From: Burkholderiales bacterium
GTDB taxonomy: Bacteria > Pseudomonadota > Gammaproteobacteria > Burkholderiales > SG8-41
NCBI GenBank assembly: GCA_030683105.1
Contig: JAUXMZ010000054.1
Coordinates: 1-55,061 of the forward strand
Direction of reading: 5' to 3'
Length of the DNA stretch: 55,061 nt
The position numbers and the translations under genes are program-made. The notes under the pieces are model-generated. The model saw only the letters and a list, made by a program, of their open reading frames with translations. It searched no databases and was not told the origin of the DNA. This document shows, piece by piece, positions 28,629-38,248 of this stretch. Numbering within the stretch: the stretch's first letter is position 1; each line of letters opens with the position of its first letter.

Positions 28629-28934
28629 TTGGTTTCACTATCTCATTACCTGGTGTTGGGCGCGATTCTGTTCGCGATCAGCGTGATCGGGATCTTCCTC
28701 AACCGCAAGAACGTGATCGTGCTGCTGATGGCGATCGAGCTGATGTTGCTCGCCGTCAATATGAATTTCGTCGCGTTCTCGCATTATCTTGATGATCCCG
28801 CCGGGCAGGTGTTCGTGTTCTTCATCCTGACGGTGGCGGCTGCGGAGTCGGCGATCGGCCTGGCGATCCTGGTCGTGCTGTTCCGCAACCTCAATACGAT
28901 CAACGTCGAAGACCTCGACAGCCTGAAGGGGTGA
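28629..28934 (+). CDS. nuoK: NADH-quinone oxidoreductase subunit K
   Basis: A 101-residue membrane subunit with three helices. Helix 2 carries the conserved Glu in [20 protein letters not shown] and helix 3 the second Glu in [14 protein letters not shown]; both take part in proton movement. Translation begins at TTG, supported by AAGGGG seven bases before it and by the normal family N-terminus [14 protein letters not shown]. It is followed seven bases later by nuoL. Confidence 0.95.
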   Translation: MVSLSHYLVLGAILFAISVIGIFLNRKNVIVLLMAIELMLLAVNMNFVAFSHYLDDPAGQVFVFFILTVAAAESAIGLAILVVLFRNLNTINVEDLDSLKG

Positions 28935-28941
28935 GCGCCGG

Positions 28942-30978
28942 ATGACGTCGATGCAAAAACTCTATCTGCTGGTGCCGCTGGCGCCATTGTTCGGCGCGAT
29001 CGTCGCCGGTTTCTTCGGCTGGGCCATCGGGCGCCGCGCCACGCACTGGGTGACCATCGCCGGCATGGTGGTCTGTACCGTTGCCTCCGGCTTCGTGTTC
29101 CATGACGTGATGGTCAACGGCAACCTCTTTAACGGCCCGGTTTATACCTGGCTGCTGTCGGGCAACACGCGCTTCGAGGTCGGCTTCCTGATCGACCAGT
29201 TGACCGTGACCATGATGCTGGTCGTGTCTTTCGTGTCGCTGATGGTGCACATCTACACCATAGGCTATATGGCCGACGATCCCGGTTATCAGCGTTTTTT
29301 CAGTTATATCTCGCTGTTCACCTTCTCGATGCTGATGCTGGTGATGAGCAACAACTTCCTGCAGCTGTTTTTCGGCTGGGAGGCGGTGGGGCTGGTGTCC
29401 TACCTGCTGATCGGCTTCTGGTACACGCGCCCGACTGCGATTTACGCCAACCTCAAGGCGTTCCTGGTGAACCGCGTCGGTGACTTCGGCTTCCTGCTCG
29501 GCATCGCGCTGGTGCTGATGTATTTCGGCACGCTCGACTATGCCGCGGTGTTCGCCAACGCCGGCAGCCTGTCCGCCAACACCATCGAAATCTTCCCCGG
29601 CACGGCGTGGTCGCTGATGACGGTGATCTGCATCCTGCTGTTCATCGGTGCCATGGGCAAGAGCGCCCAGTTTCCGCTGCATGTGTGGCTGCCGGATTCG
29701 ATGGAAGGCCCGACCCCGATCTCCGCCCTGATCCATGCCGCAACCATGGTCACAGCCGGCATTTTCATGGTGGCGCGCATGTCGCCGCTGTTCGAGTTGT
29801 CGGACACCGCGCTGTCGTTCGTGATGGTGATCGGCGCCATTACCGCCTTCTTCATGGCGCTGATCGCGACGGTGCAGTACGACATCAAGCGCGTTGTCGC
29901 GTATTCGACGTTATCTCAGCTGGGCTACATGACGATGGCGCTGGGCGCCTCGGCGTATTCGGCGGCGATTTTCCATCTGTTCACCCATGCGTTCTTCAAA
30001 GCGGTGCTGTTCCTCGGTGCGGGCTCGGTGATCATTGCACTGCACCACGAGCAGGACATGCGCAAGATGGGCGGCCTTGCGAAATACATGCCGATTACCT
30101 ATGTGACGATGCTGATCGGCGCCCTGGCCAATGCCGGGCTGCCGCCGTTTGCCGGTTTCTTCTCGAAAGACACCATCATCGAGGCGCTGCACGCTTCACC
30201 CCTGGCCGTTGCCTCATTTGCCTACCCGCTGGCGATGATGGGCGTGCTGATCGGCGGCTTCTACTCGTTCCGTCTGGTGTTTTATGCGTTCCATGGCAAA
30301 TCCCGCTTTGATGATCCGCATCACCCGGACGTGAAAGAAGTGGAGGCCGAGCGCGCCGCTGCCGGACTCCACGATGAGCACGGGCATGACGGGCATGCCC
30401 ACCACCCGCCCCACGAGTCACCGTGGGTGGTGACCCTGCCGCTGGTGCTGCTGGCGATCCCTTCGGTAGTCGCAGGCTGGGTGATCGGCACGTTCGTGTT
30501 CGGCGATTATTTCGGCAATTCGATCCATGTCATCGCCGCGCATCCGGCCATTGCGACGCTCGCCAGCCAGTTTCACGGCGTCGTGCCGATGATCACGCAC
30601 GGCGTTACTACGCTGCCGTTCTGGCTTGCGCTGACGGGCGCCGGGTCGGCATGGTTCCTCTATGTCGTGCGGCCCGAACTGCCGGGCGTGCTGCGCCGGA
30701 AGGCGGGTGTGCTGGTGACCATACTCATGGAGAAATACGGTTTCGACCGCTTTAACGACTGGTTCTTCGCCGGTGGCGTGCGCAGCCTGGGCGGCGGTTT
30801 GTGGAAGGGCGGGGACGTGGCTGTGATCGATAATATTTTCGTCAACGGTTCGGCGCGTCTGGTCGGTTGGTTTGCCGGCGTGGTCCGCCAGTTGCAGTCG
30901 GGATTTATATATGACTATGCAATTGCGATGATCGTCGGCGTTTTGTTGTTGCTTACCATGACTATCGTATTTTTATAA
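28942..30978 (+). CDS. nuoL: NADH-quinone oxidoreductase subunit L
   Basis: A 678-residue antiporter-like membrane subunit with about 16 helices and a long lateral helix at the C-terminus. Key motifs are the Glu of FFGWEAVGLVSYLLIGFWY, the Lys and His of GAMGKSAQFPLHVWLPDSMEGPTPISAL, and DIKRVVAYSTLSQLGYM. A His- and Asp-rich loop (HDEHGHDGHAHHPPHE, near residue 475) faces the cytosol or periplasm and might bind metal, a variable feature in the family. It is 29 bp before nuoM. Confidence 0.95.
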   Translation: MTSMQKLYLLVPLAPLFGAIVAGFFGWAIGRRATHWVTIAGMVVCTVASGFVFHDVMVNGNLFNGPVYTWLLSGNTRFEVGFLIDQLTVTMMLVVSFVSLMVHIYTIGYMADDPGYQRFFSYISLFTFSMLMLVMSNNFLQLFFGWEAVGLVSYLLIGFWYTRPTAIYANLKAFLVNRVGDFGFLLGIALVLMYFGTLDYAAVFANAGSLSANTIEIFPGTAWSLMTVICILLFIGAMGKSAQFPLHVWLPDSMEGPTPISALIHAATMVTAGIFMVARMSPLFELSDTALSFVMVIGAITAFFMALIATVQYDIKRVVAYSTLSQLGYMTMALGASAYSAAIFHLFTHAFFKAVLFLGAGSVIIALHHEQDMRKMGGLAKYMPITYVTMLIGALANAGLPPFAGFFSKDTIIEALHASPLAVASFAYPLAMMGVLIGGFYSFRLVFYAFHGKSRFDDPHHPDVKEVEAERAAAGLHDEHGHDGHAHHPPHESPWVVTLPLVLLAIPSVVAGWVIGTFVFGDYFGNSIHVIAAHPAIATLASQFHGVVPMITHGVTTLPFWLALTGAGSAWFLYVVRPELPGVLRRKAGVLVTILMEKYGFDRFNDWFFAGGVRSLGGGLWKGGDVAVIDNIFVNGSARLVGWFAGVVRQLQSGFIYDYAIAMIVGVLLLLTMTIVFL

Positions 30979-31007
30979 TAACTTTATAAAACAACAAGTT
31001 AAATAAT

Positions 31008-32501
31008 ATGCAGCCTGGTCTACCGCTATTGAGCCTCGCCATCTGGATACCGATGGTTGCCGGTGTCATCGTGCTTGCCACCGGCTCCGACCGCAATGCC
31101 GGCTTGGCGCGCGTACTCGCGCTGGTGGGCGCGCTGCTCGGTTTCCTAGTGACGCTGCCGCTGTATATCGGCTTCAACCCGCTGGCGGGCGGCTTTCAGT
31201 TCGTCGAGCTTTCACCGTGGATCGAGACCTTCAATGTCAACTACCACCTGGGCATCGACGGCATTTCGCTGCTGCTGATTCTGCTCAACAGCTTTACCAC
31301 CGTGCTGGTGGTGATCGCCGGCTGGCAGGTTATACAGAGCCGGGTTGCGCAGTACATGGCGTCGTTCCTGTTCCTGTCAGCATTCATGAATGGCGTTTTC
31401 TCGGCGCTTGACGCGCTGCTGTTTTACGTCTTTTTCGAGGCGACGCTGATACCGATGTTCATCATCATCGGCGTGTGGGGCGGGCCGAAACGCGTTTACG
31501 CTGCGCTCAAGTTCTTCCTGTACACGCTGCTGGGTTCGCTGCTGTCACTGGTCGCGCTGATTTACCTCTACAATGTTTCGGGCGGCAGCTTCTCGCTGCT
31601 CGAGTTCTACCGCCTGCCGCTGGCCCTGCCGGCGCAAATCCTTATCTTCCTTGCGTTTTTCGTGGCGTTTGCGGTCAAGGTGCCGATGTGGCCGGTCCAT
31701 ACCTGGTTGCCGGATGCACACGTCGAGGCCCCCACTGGCGGCTCGGTGGTGCTGGCGGCGATCATGTTGAAGCTCGGTGGCTATGGCTTCCTGCGCCTGT
31801 CCCTGCCTATCGTGCCTGACGCCAGCCTTGAACTCGCCGGATTCGTTATCGCATTGTCGCTGATTGCCGTGGTTTATATCGGGCTGGTGGCGCTGGTGCA
31901 GTCCGACATGAAAAAGCTCATTGCCTATTCGTCGATCGCGCACATGGGTTTTGTCACGCTGGGGATATTCATTTTCAATTCCCACGGCATGGAAGGCGCG
32001 ATCATCCAGATGATTTCGCACGGATTCATTTCGGGCGCGCTGTTCCTGTGCGTGGGCGTGCTGTACGACCGGCTGCATTCGCGCCAGATTGCGGATTACG
32101 GCGGGGTGGCCAACACCATGCCGGTATTTGCCGCGCTGTTCATGCTGTTCGCCATGGCCAACTCCGGACTGCCGGGCACCAGCGGTTTCGTCGGCGAGTT
32201 CCTGGTGATCCTGGGCGCGGTCAAGGTCAATTTCTGGTACGCGTTTGCCGCGGCCACGACACTGATTTTCGGCGCCGCCTACACGCTCTGGATGTACAAG
32301 CGCGTGATTTTTGGCGCGGTGGCCAATCCCAAGGTTGCAGGGTTGAGCGATATCAACCTGCGCGAATTTATGGTGCTGGCCCTGCTCGCGGTGCCGGTGC
32401 TGGTGATGGGCCTGTGGCCCGACCCGTTTGCCGAAGTGCTGCACACGTCAGTCAACGAACTGCTCACGCACGTGATGCAGAGCAAGCTACCGCTGCCATG
32501 A
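31008..32501 (+). CDS. nuoM: NADH-quinone oxidoreductase subunit M
   Basis: A 497-residue antiporter-like membrane subunit with about 14 helices. Conserved charged residues appear in [18 protein letters not shown] (Glu), [28 protein letters not shown] (Lys, His) and [17 protein letters not shown] (Lys). The 29-bp spacer before the ATG is AT-rich and has no Shine-Dalgarno match, which is unusual in this operon. Confidence 0.95.
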   Translation: MQPGLPLLSLAIWIPMVAGVIVLATGSDRNAGLARVLALVGALLGFLVTLPLYIGFNPLAGGFQFVELSPWIETFNVNYHLGIDGISLLLILLNSFTTVLVVIAGWQVIQSRVAQYMASFLFLSAFMNGVFSALDALLFYVFFEATLIPMFIIIGVWGGPKRVYAALKFFLYTLLGSLLSLVALIYLYNVSGGSFSLLEFYRLPLALPAQILIFLAFFVAFAVKVPMWPVHTWLPDAHVEAPTGGSVVLAAIMLKLGGYGFLRLSLPIVPDASLELAGFVIALSLIAVVYIGLVALVQSDMKKLIAYSSIAHMGFVTLGIFIFNSHGMEGAIIQMISHGFISGALFLCVGVLYDRLHSRQIADYGGVANTMPVFAALFMLFAMANSGLPGTSGFVGEFLVILGAVKVNFWYAFAAATTLIFGAAYTLWMYKRVIFGAVANPKVAGLSDINLREFMVLALLAVPVLVMGLWPDPFAEVLHTSVNELLTHVMQSKLPLP

Positions 32502-32511
32502 GAGAATTGTG

Positions 32512-33960
32512 ATGAATTACATCCAGCCGCTGTGGCCTGCATACCCTGAGTTATTCCTGCTCACGATGGTGTGCGTAATCCTGGTCGCCGATCTCTTTAT
32601 CAGCGATGACAACCGCATCTTCACCTATGCCATGACGCAGGCGGCCCTGGCCGGCTGTATCGCCGTCACCTGGTTCACCGCCAGCGCGGGGCCGACCTAC
32701 ACTTTCAGCGGCATGTTCATCGCCGACCTGATGTCCGACGTGCTCAAGCTGCTCACTTATGTCGCCGTTATGGTCATGCTGGTGTATTCACGCGCTTACA
32801 TCGGTGCGCGCGGCATGTTCCGCGGCGAGTTCTTCGTGCTGGTGCTGTTCGCCACGCTGGGCATGATGATCATGATTTCCGCCAACCACCTGCTCACGCT
32901 GTATCTGGGGCTGGAGTTGCTGTCGCTGTCGCTGTATGCGCTGGTGGCATTGCAGCGCGACTCGGCAGTGTCGACCGAAGCGGCGATGAAATATTTCGTG
33001 CTGGGTGCGCTGGCCTCCGGCATGCTGCTCTACGGCATGTCCATGCTCTACGGCGCCACCGGGACGCTCGAGATCACGCGACTCGCCCAGGTGATCGCGC
33101 ATCGCGAATCCAGGGATCTGGTGCTGATTTTCGCCCTGGTGTTCATCGTTGCCGGCCTGGGGTTCAAGCTCGGCGCGGTGCCGTTCCACATGTGGGTGCC
33201 GGACGTTTATCAGGGCGCGCCGACGGCAGTGACGCTGTTCATTGGTTCCGCGCCAAAACTCGCCGCTTTCGCTTTCATCATCCGGCTCCTGGTGCAGGGC
33301 CTGGGCGCCGAGCAACTGCTGGTCGAGTGGCAGCAGATGCTGATCGTGATGGCGGTGCTGTCGATGGCGATCGGCAACATTGCGGCCATCGCGCAAACCA
33401 ATCTGAAACGGATGCTGGCCTACTCCACGATCTCGCACATGGGATTCCTGCTGCTCGGCATCCTGTCCGGAGATCTCAACGGCTATGGCGCGGGCATGTT
33501 CTACATCGTGGTTTATGTGCTGATGAATCTGGGCACCTTCGGCATGATCATGGTGCTGTCGCGCAAGGGTTTCGAGGCCGAGAATATCGACGATTTCAAG
33601 GGGCTGAACCAGCGCAGCCCGTGGCTGGCCTTCCTGATGCTGCTGCTGATGTTTTCCATGGCCGGCGTGCCGCCTACGGTTGGTTTCTACGCCAAGCTGT
33701 CGGTGCTGCAGGCCGTGGTCAATGCCGGCTACCTGTGGCTGGCCGTTGTTGCGGTAATGCTATCCCTGATCGGGGCGTTCTATTACCTGCGGCTGGTCAA
33801 ACTCATGTATTTCGATGCGCCGGAGGATACTGCTCCGATTTTCCCGCTGCCTGATGTGCGCGTGCTGATGTCGCTCAACGGCCTGGCGGTGCTGCTGTTC
33901 GGGATCCTGCCCGAACCGCTGATGGCGTTGTGCCGGTATTCGATTCAGGCCTCGCTGTAA
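32512..33960 (+). CDS. nuoN: NADH-quinone oxidoreductase subunit N
   Basis: A 482-residue antiporter-like membrane subunit, the last of the operon. Visible signatures are [18 protein letters not shown] (Glu), [27 protein letters not shown] (Lys, His) and [20 protein letters not shown]. The ATG three bases inside the frame is chosen over a GTG. A palindromic word repeat begins six bases after its stop and may mark the operon end. Confidence 0.95.
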   Translation: MNYIQPLWPAYPELFLLTMVCVILVADLFISDDNRIFTYAMTQAALAGCIAVTWFTASAGPTYTFSGMFIADLMSDVLKLLTYVAVMVMLVYSRAYIGARGMFRGEFFVLVLFATLGMMIMISANHLLTLYLGLELLSLSLYALVALQRDSAVSTEAAMKYFVLGALASGMLLYGMSMLYGATGTLEITRLAQVIAHRESRDLVLIFALVFIVAGLGFKLGAVPFHMWVPDVYQGAPTAVTLFIGSAPKLAAFAFIIRLLVQGLGAEQLLVEWQQMLIVMAVLSMAIGNIAAIAQTNLKRMLAYSTISHMGFLLLGILSGDLNGYGAGMFYIVVYVLMNLGTFGMIMVLSRKGFEAENIDDFKGLNQRSPWLAFLMLLLMFSMAGVPPTVGFYAKLSVLQAVVNAGYLWLAVVAVMLSLIGAFYYLRLVKLMYFDAPEDTAPIFPLPDVRVLMSLNGLAVLLFGILPEPLMALCRYSIQASL

Positions 33961-33965
33961 AAAAA

Positions 33966-34053
33966 GCGGTAAGCTGTAAGCAGTGAGCCGTAAGCGGAAG
34001 CAGCTTCCAAGGTTTGGCATTTCCGCTCACAGCTTACCGCTCGCTGCTTACCC
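33966..34053. repeat. AGCTGTAAGC-word inverted repeat after nuoN
   Basis: The left arm (33966-33997: GCGGTAAGCTGTAAGCAGTG, then AGCCGTAAGCGG) and right arm (34023-34053: CCGCTCACAGCTTACCGCTC, then GCTGCTTACCC) are imperfect complements around a 25-bp loop. It follows the last nuo gene and ends 10 bp before the Nudix gene. No T-run follows, so terminator activity is unproven. Confidence 0.65.
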
Positions 34054-34063
34054 GGGTTCTGCC

Positions 34064-34621
34064 ATGTCCAATAAGCCATCCGATTTCACCGAAACTACGC
34101 TTTCCTCGGAAATCGTTTATCAGGGCAGGCTGCTCAAGGTTTGCGAGGATCGCGTACAGTTGCACGACGGGCGGGAGGCGAGACGGGAATACATACAGCA
34201 TCCCGGCGCAGTCATGGTCATCGCGCTGCTTGACGAGTCCACGCTGCTTCTCGAGCGCCAGTTCCGTTATCCGCTGCGGCGCCATTTTTACGAACTCCCG
34301 GCGGGCAAAATGGAGTCGGGAGAGGCCCCGCTGCTGACGGCTCAGCGCGAACTGGCGGAGGAGTGCGGATATGAGGCCGGATCATGGCGCCATATCGCCT
34401 CGTTGCACCCGTGCATTGGTTACTCGGATGAGTGCGTGGAACTCTATCTTGCGCGCGAACTCACTTATGTCGGCCATGCGCTGGACGACGGCGAATTCCT
34501 GGAAGTGGTGCCGACGAACATTGCTGAGGCGCTGAACCGGGTGCGCTCTGGCGAGATCACCGAAGTCAAGACGATGATCGGGTTGCTGTGGCTGGAAAAG
34601 ATAGCCCGGTCGGGGTGGTGA
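34064..34621 (+). CDS. nudF: Nudix hydrolase, probable ADP-ribose pyrophosphatase
   Basis: A 185-residue cytosolic hydrolase. The Nudix box is perfect: GKMESGEAPLLTAQRELAEE then CGY, matching Gx5Ex7REUxEExGU (near residues 86-108). The PAGK before it and the HPCIGYSDECVELYLA stretch after it are typical of ADP-ribose pyrophosphatases (NudF/ADPRase), which split ADP-ribose to AMP and ribose-5-phosphate. The start is the ATG after the repeat; upstream open frame is repeat sequence. Its place right after nuoN fits recycling of NAD breakdown products, although cotranscription is not shown. Confidence 0.85.
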   Translation: MSNKPSDFTETTLSSEIVYQGRLLKVCEDRVQLHDGREARREYIQHPGAVMVIALLDESTLLLERQFRYPLRRHFYELPAGKMESGEAPLLTAQRELAEECGYEAGSWRHIASLHPCIGYSDECVELYLARELTYVGHALDDGEFLEVVPTNIAEALNRVRSGEITEVKTMIGLLWLEKIARSGW

Positions 34622-34651
34622 GGCGCTTCTGATCTGCGGTTTCGTCAGCGC

Positions 34652-34856
34652 GAGCAGCCTGTTGGACTTGGCACCATTCACCGGAACGGGTAGTGTTAAC
34701 GGATCGCTGTTGATAGACACTTAGGAGACAGGCTGCTTAAGAAAGAAGCTTTTCGTCTCAAAATGCTACAAACGCCGCTCGCATGGCGATCTTTTTGTTT
34801 CGTTCTTAAGTTTTTTCATTTAAGGAGTTTGCCGAACCCAAGTCCGACAAACTCCT
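34652..34856 (+). repeat. A/B palindromic element, long copy (copy 3)
   Basis: This fills the gap between the Nudix gene and the GGDEF/EAL gene. Module A (34652-34740) runs from GAGCAGCCTGTTGGACTTGG to GGAGACAGGCTGCTTAA and contains GGTAGTGTTAACGGATCGCT. A linker of about 82 bp keeps words shared with the copy at 43.9 kb (AAAGAAGCTT, ATGGCGATCTTTTT, CGTTCTTAAG, TTTTCATTT). Module B (34823-34856) is AGGAGTTTGCC...GACAAACTCCT. Module B begins 13 bases beyond the stop codon of the minus-strand gene, so it is also a candidate 3' hairpin for that gene. Confidence 0.82.
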
Positions 34857-34869
34857 GGTGGCAGTAAAG

Positions 34870-36882
34870 TCAGCCTGCCGATTGGGATATTGCAGGAGCC
34901 AGATCCTCGGTGGCACCGCCGATCAACTGCGGCCGCTGGAACAAATATCCCTGCCCGAACTGAGCCCCCATCTCGAGCAGCAGCTTCACAACTTCGGCCG
35001 ATTCCACACCTTCCGCAACCACCTGTTTGTTCAATCCGCGTGCGACATCATTTACGGCCTTGACGAAAATCCGGCTGCCTTCATCGGTGACCAGATCGCG
35101 GATGAAACGGCTGTCGATTTTAAGGTAGTCGACTTCCAGGCGTTTAAGGTAGTAAAACGAGCTGAAGCCGGCGCCGAAATTATCTAGCGCGAAGCGGCAG
35201 CCGATATCCCTGAGTTTTTTGATGAAGGTCATGGTGGCGTCGATCTCCGCCATCGCCGCCGATTCCGTGATCTCGAACACCAGTTGGCTGGGGTTGACGC
35301 GGCTGGCGCGCAGCAGTCTGATAAGCCGCTCGATCCAGTGCTGGTCGGAAAAGGAGACCCGTGAAATGTTGACGAAGTAACGCAGTTTTTTTCTGTTCTG
35401 GCCGTTTTCGGCCATGAACTGGAGCAGTTTCTCGACCACCCTCATGTCGATTTCCTGAACCAGCCCCAACGATTCCCCGAGCTCGATGAAATGCGTAGGC
35501 AGAATGAAATTACCACTGCCATCACGGATGCGCACCAGTATTTCGTGATGCACGGGTTTCTGGTCTTTAAGCTGAACCACCGGCTGGGAAAACAGCACCA
35601 GCCGGTCTTCGTCCAGTGCGTCGCGCAGTTTTTTGGCCCAGTGGATGCGCTGGTGTGTGCCGCGCAATGAATCGGTGGACTGGTCAAACAACATGTGGCG
35701 GTTACGGCCAAGATCCTTGGCCTGGTACATCGCGATGTCCACATTCGATAACAGCGCCGGCAGATCGCTGCCGTGGAACGGGTAAAGCGCAATCCCGATC
35801 GAGGCGGTCAGATTGGCAACGACCTTCTGCTCACTCGCATGGAAACGGTATTGCCGGACGGTATCAAGCGCGGTTTCGGCGGTATCGACCGCTTCCTTGC
35901 GCAGGCCCTCGGGCAAATGTATGGCGAACTCGTCGCCGCCCAACCGGTACAGCTCGCCGTTGCGGTTGCGCATCATGTCCCGCAGCGCGCTTCCGATGCC
36001 CATGATAAGCAGGTCACCGGAGCGGTGGCCGAAGTTGTCGTTGACATACTTGAAATGGTCTATGTCGAGGAACAACAGGGCGCCGACGCTGCCTTCCTGC
36101 ATGGATGACTCGATGCGGCGCTGCAGGCTGTGGCGGTTGGGCAGATCGGTGAGTACGTCGTGCAGCGCCAGGTGTTCGATGCGCAGGGTCGCAAGATGCT
36201 GTTCGGTGATGTCGCGGGCCGTGCCGCGTATGCCGAGCATGTCGTTGTTCTCGTCTGTGGTTATGCGGGCGTTGATGCCGAGCCAGCGGTCATCACCGCT
36301 GGTGCTGACGAGGCGGGTGACATAGTTCTTGATTTCGCCGGCGCGTTTGAGCGTGGCCAGGAAACGCCGGTTTGAAATGAACGATGGACCCGATTCAAAA
36401 TCGAAGAAGCAGCGACCGATCATGTCTTTCGGCGCAAGACCGAAGATGTCATGCGCGGCATTGTTCAGATAGGTGAAGCGTCCCTGCGCGTCGGTGACCC
36501 AGATCAGGTCATGGGAGGTTTCGACGAGGTCGCGGTAGCGGTTCTCGCTTTCAAGAAGCAATTGTATGATGCGGCGTTTTTCCGCAAGCGAACGTTTGAC
36601 GGTCGCCAGTTCCTGGGACTGCTTATCAGACCCGGGTCCGGTTGAGGAGGTCGCCAGGCGGTTGATCAATTCTTTCGCATAGCGGCGGTGTCCGCCGGAT
36701 GTGCGCAAAGCGACGAGCACACCCTGCACGTCCCAGCGTCGTAATTTCTGTATGGGAATACCCAGCAGCTCGGAAGCTTCCTGAATGCTGTATTCCATTT
36801 CTGGTGTGGACACCCCAACTCCCATGTCGAGTACAGTGCTACCGGCTTCGAGGAACCGGTCTGACGAAGTTATCCTGGGCAT
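34870..36882 (-). CDS. MerR-type HTH / PAS / GGDEF / EAL cyclic-di-GMP protein
   Basis: A 670-residue cytosolic protein with an unusual fusion. Residues about 29-72 are a MerR-like DNA-binding domain (YSIQEASELLGIPIQKLRRW, then RTSGGHRRY); 84-113 look coiled coil; 112-226 are a PAS domain; 233-401 a GGDEF domain with intact RLGGDEF (G315-F319) and no RxxD inhibitory site; 412-655 an EAL domain. The EAL core reads EILVR (E447) and keeps N505, E537, K588, E624 and Q644, but the DDFGTG loop is DNFGAG (D567, N568), so phosphodiesterase activity is doubtful. Diguanylate cyclase activity is likely. It lies downstream of an RpfF homologue on the same strand, like RpfR beside RpfF in Burkholderia. 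Start uncertain; MGVGV or MEYSIQ are alternatives. Confidence 0.88.
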   Translation of the reverse strand: MPRITSSDRFLEAGSTVLDMGVGVSTPEMEYSIQEASELLGIPIQKLRRWDVQGVLVALRTSGGHRRYAKELINRLATSSTGPGSDKQSQELATVKRSLAEKRRIIQLLLESENRYRDLVETSHDLIWVTDAQGRFTYLNNAAHDIFGLAPKDMIGRCFFDFESGPSFISNRRFLATLKRAGEIKNYVTRLVSTSGDDRWLGINARITTDENNDMLGIRGTARDITEQHLATLRIEHLALHDVLTDLPNRHSLQRRIESSMQEGSVGALLFLDIDHFKYVNDNFGHRSGDLLIMGIGSALRDMMRNRNGELYRLGGDEFAIHLPEGLRKEAVDTAETALDTVRQYRFHASEQKVVANLTASIGIALYPFHGSDLPALLSNVDIAMYQAKDLGRNRHMLFDQSTDSLRGTHQRIHWAKKLRDALDEDRLVLFSQPVVQLKDQKPVHHEILVRIRDGSGNFILPTHFIELGESLGLVQEIDMRVVEKLLQFMAENGQNRKKLRYFVNISRVSFSDQHWIERLIRLLRASRVNPSQLVFEITESAAMAEIDATMTFIKKLRDIGCRFALDNFGAGFSSFYYLKRLEVDYLKIDSRFIRDLVTDEGSRIFVKAVNDVARGLNKQVVAEGVESAEVVKLLLEMGAQFGQGYLFQRPQLIGGATEDLAPAISQSAG

Positions 36883-36963
36883 CAGTTTACCAAAGTCGCT
36901 GCCGTTCGGCTAAGCGATCCTTTCCGGCTTGCGGTGACAATCTGGATTCAGAAAGAAGTCGTA

Positions 36964-36991
36964 AGTATATGATATAAATAGACTATGTAAA
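36964..36991 (-). promoter_or_regulatory. Promoter candidate for the MerR/PAS/GGDEF/EAL gene
   Basis: On the minus strand TTTACA (36986-36991), a 16-bp spacer and TATACT (36964-36969) form a good sigma-70 promoter about 75 bases before the start codon. It lies in a 357-bp gap between this gene and rpfF; the region around it (36961-37000) is AT-rich with overlapping near-palindromes (CTATGTAAATAG). The rest of the gap (37000-37239) shows nothing I can name. The gene can thus be transcribed apart from rpfF. Confidence 0.55.
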
Positions 36992-37239
36992 TAGTATGCA
37001 CAACAGAGAAATCGCCTGTTTTTCGAAATAATCCGTTTCAGGCAGCGGCTATGCACGCGCAGTACCTTAACCCGGCCGAGTAAGGGGCAAGTCCAGCCAG
37101 CGTGCCGACGTGATCCGGTTAATGAATCTGTTGCGAGTCTCCCAATCCGTTTTAGTTTCGGCTAACGCGCTGCGCGCATTACCCTTCACTGAAACTTGTG
37201 GTGCTTGGCCCCATCCATGCATCTTCCAGGGTTAAATTT

Positions 37240-38166
37240 CTAATGGATCTGGTGAGAATCGCCAAGTCCGTTTTGGCGCGATACCAGGCGATTCATGAGT
37301 TTCAGATCGCGCGGATTCAGACGCAGCGCACTGTCGACCCAGATTTGCACGATGTCGAGCAGTTCGGAAAATTCGATCCGGTGCACGCGCCGCCGCACTG
37401 CGGCCAGTGCCGAGAGGCCATTGCGGCTGCGTTGCCTGCGCTTGATCAGCGCCGCAACTTCGGCTTCGCCCTGGCCGTCTTCGGCCACGATGTCAACGAC
37501 GCCGAGTGCATGCATTTCTTCCGCGCTGTAAATTTTCCCGCTGGTAAGCAGGGCCTCGGTGTTTTTCTGGCCGATCTTGCGCTCGAGGAACGAGTAGGCG
37601 CCCATGCCGGGGAACAGGTTGAACAGGATTTCGGGAAGGCCGAAGCGGGCATTTTTCTCGGCGACGATGATGTCACTGGATAATGCGGCTTCAAAACCGC
37701 CGCCCAGAGCTTCACCCTGCACCAGCGATATCGTGGTCACCGGAAGATCATGGCCGAGGTAGTTGCGATAGAGTACGTCGATGCAGGCGCGTCCGTAACG
37801 CAACAATCCCGGGCGGTCGCGGGCCTCGATCAACTGCTTGAACAGATCAAGGTCGCCGCCAAGATTGAAAACGCCGGGGATGGAGGACGCAAGAACGACG
37901 TACTCAATGGGATGTTCTTCGCCGTAGCAGTCGATGCGTCCCTCGGTGTGCGCGAGAAAATCGTAGTAGGTGCGTATGTCAGCGAGCAGACTGGGATTGA
38001 AGCACGGACGCGGTTCAGGACTCCAGCGTGACCAGAAGGTATTGGTCTGCGTGTCGAAACGCGCGTGAAGTTGCGGCGAAAAACTGAACTCAATGCCATT
38101 GCTTACAGGATTGCTTAGCGGGCGCTCGCGGACTTCCAATACCTCGGCAGGAACCTGCATGTTCAT
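37240..38166 (-). CDS. rpfF: RpfF-type enoyl-CoA hydratase, probable DSF-family signal synthase
   Basis: A 308-residue crotonase-fold protein. It matches RpfF of Xanthomonas and Burkholderia over the core: FNLGGDLDLFKQLI (100-113), LVQGEALGGGFEAALS (148-163) and GLPEILFNLFPGMGAYSF (176-193), which hold the two catalytic glutamates (E159 and E179). The C-terminal EIWVD-like QIWVDSALRL and MNRLVSRQ also match. RpfF hydrolyses and dehydrates 3-hydroxyacyl-ACP to release cis-2-unsaturated fatty acids used for cell-cell signalling. An AGGGAGAGG ribosome-binding site precedes the ATG. Neighbours, a PAS/GGDEF/EAL protein downstream and an acyl-ACP synthetase divergent upstream, fit this role. The product chain length cannot be told from sequence. 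Confidence 0.85.
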   Translation of the reverse strand: MNMQVPAEVLEVRERPLSNPVSNGIEFSFSPQLHARFDTQTNTFWSRWSPEPRPCFNPSLLADIRTYYDFLAHTEGRIDCYGEEHPIEYVVLASSIPGVFNLGGDLDLFKQLIEARDRPGLLRYGRACIDVLYRNYLGHDLPVTTISLVQGEALGGGFEAALSSDIIVAEKNARFGLPEILFNLFPGMGAYSFLERKIGQKNTEALLTSGKIYSAEEMHALGVVDIVAEDGQGEAEVAALIKRRQRSRNGLSALAAVRRRVHRIEFSELLDIVQIWVDSALRLNPRDLKLMNRLVSRQNGLGDSHQIH

Positions 38167-38232
38167 GATGCCTCTCCCTTTATAATAAAACTTGGTGTTA
38201 TGACGCTTAAATAAAACGCACCGTGACTTAAA

Positions 38233-38248
38233 TGTGACTTAAGTCACG
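38233..38248. promoter_or_regulatory. CRP/Clp-like palindrome between rpfF and aas
   Basis: TGTGACTTAAGTCACG contains a perfect 14-bp palindrome (GTGACTTAAGTCAC, 38234-38247) and matches the CRP-family consensus TGTGA-N6-TCACA at nine of ten positions. An extra half site GTGACTTAA lies at 38223-38231. It is 67 bases upstream of the rpfF start and about 275 bases upstream of aas. A CRP, Clp or Vfr homologue could control either gene. The rest of the 355-bp gap is AT-rich with no supported gene. Confidence 0.6.
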
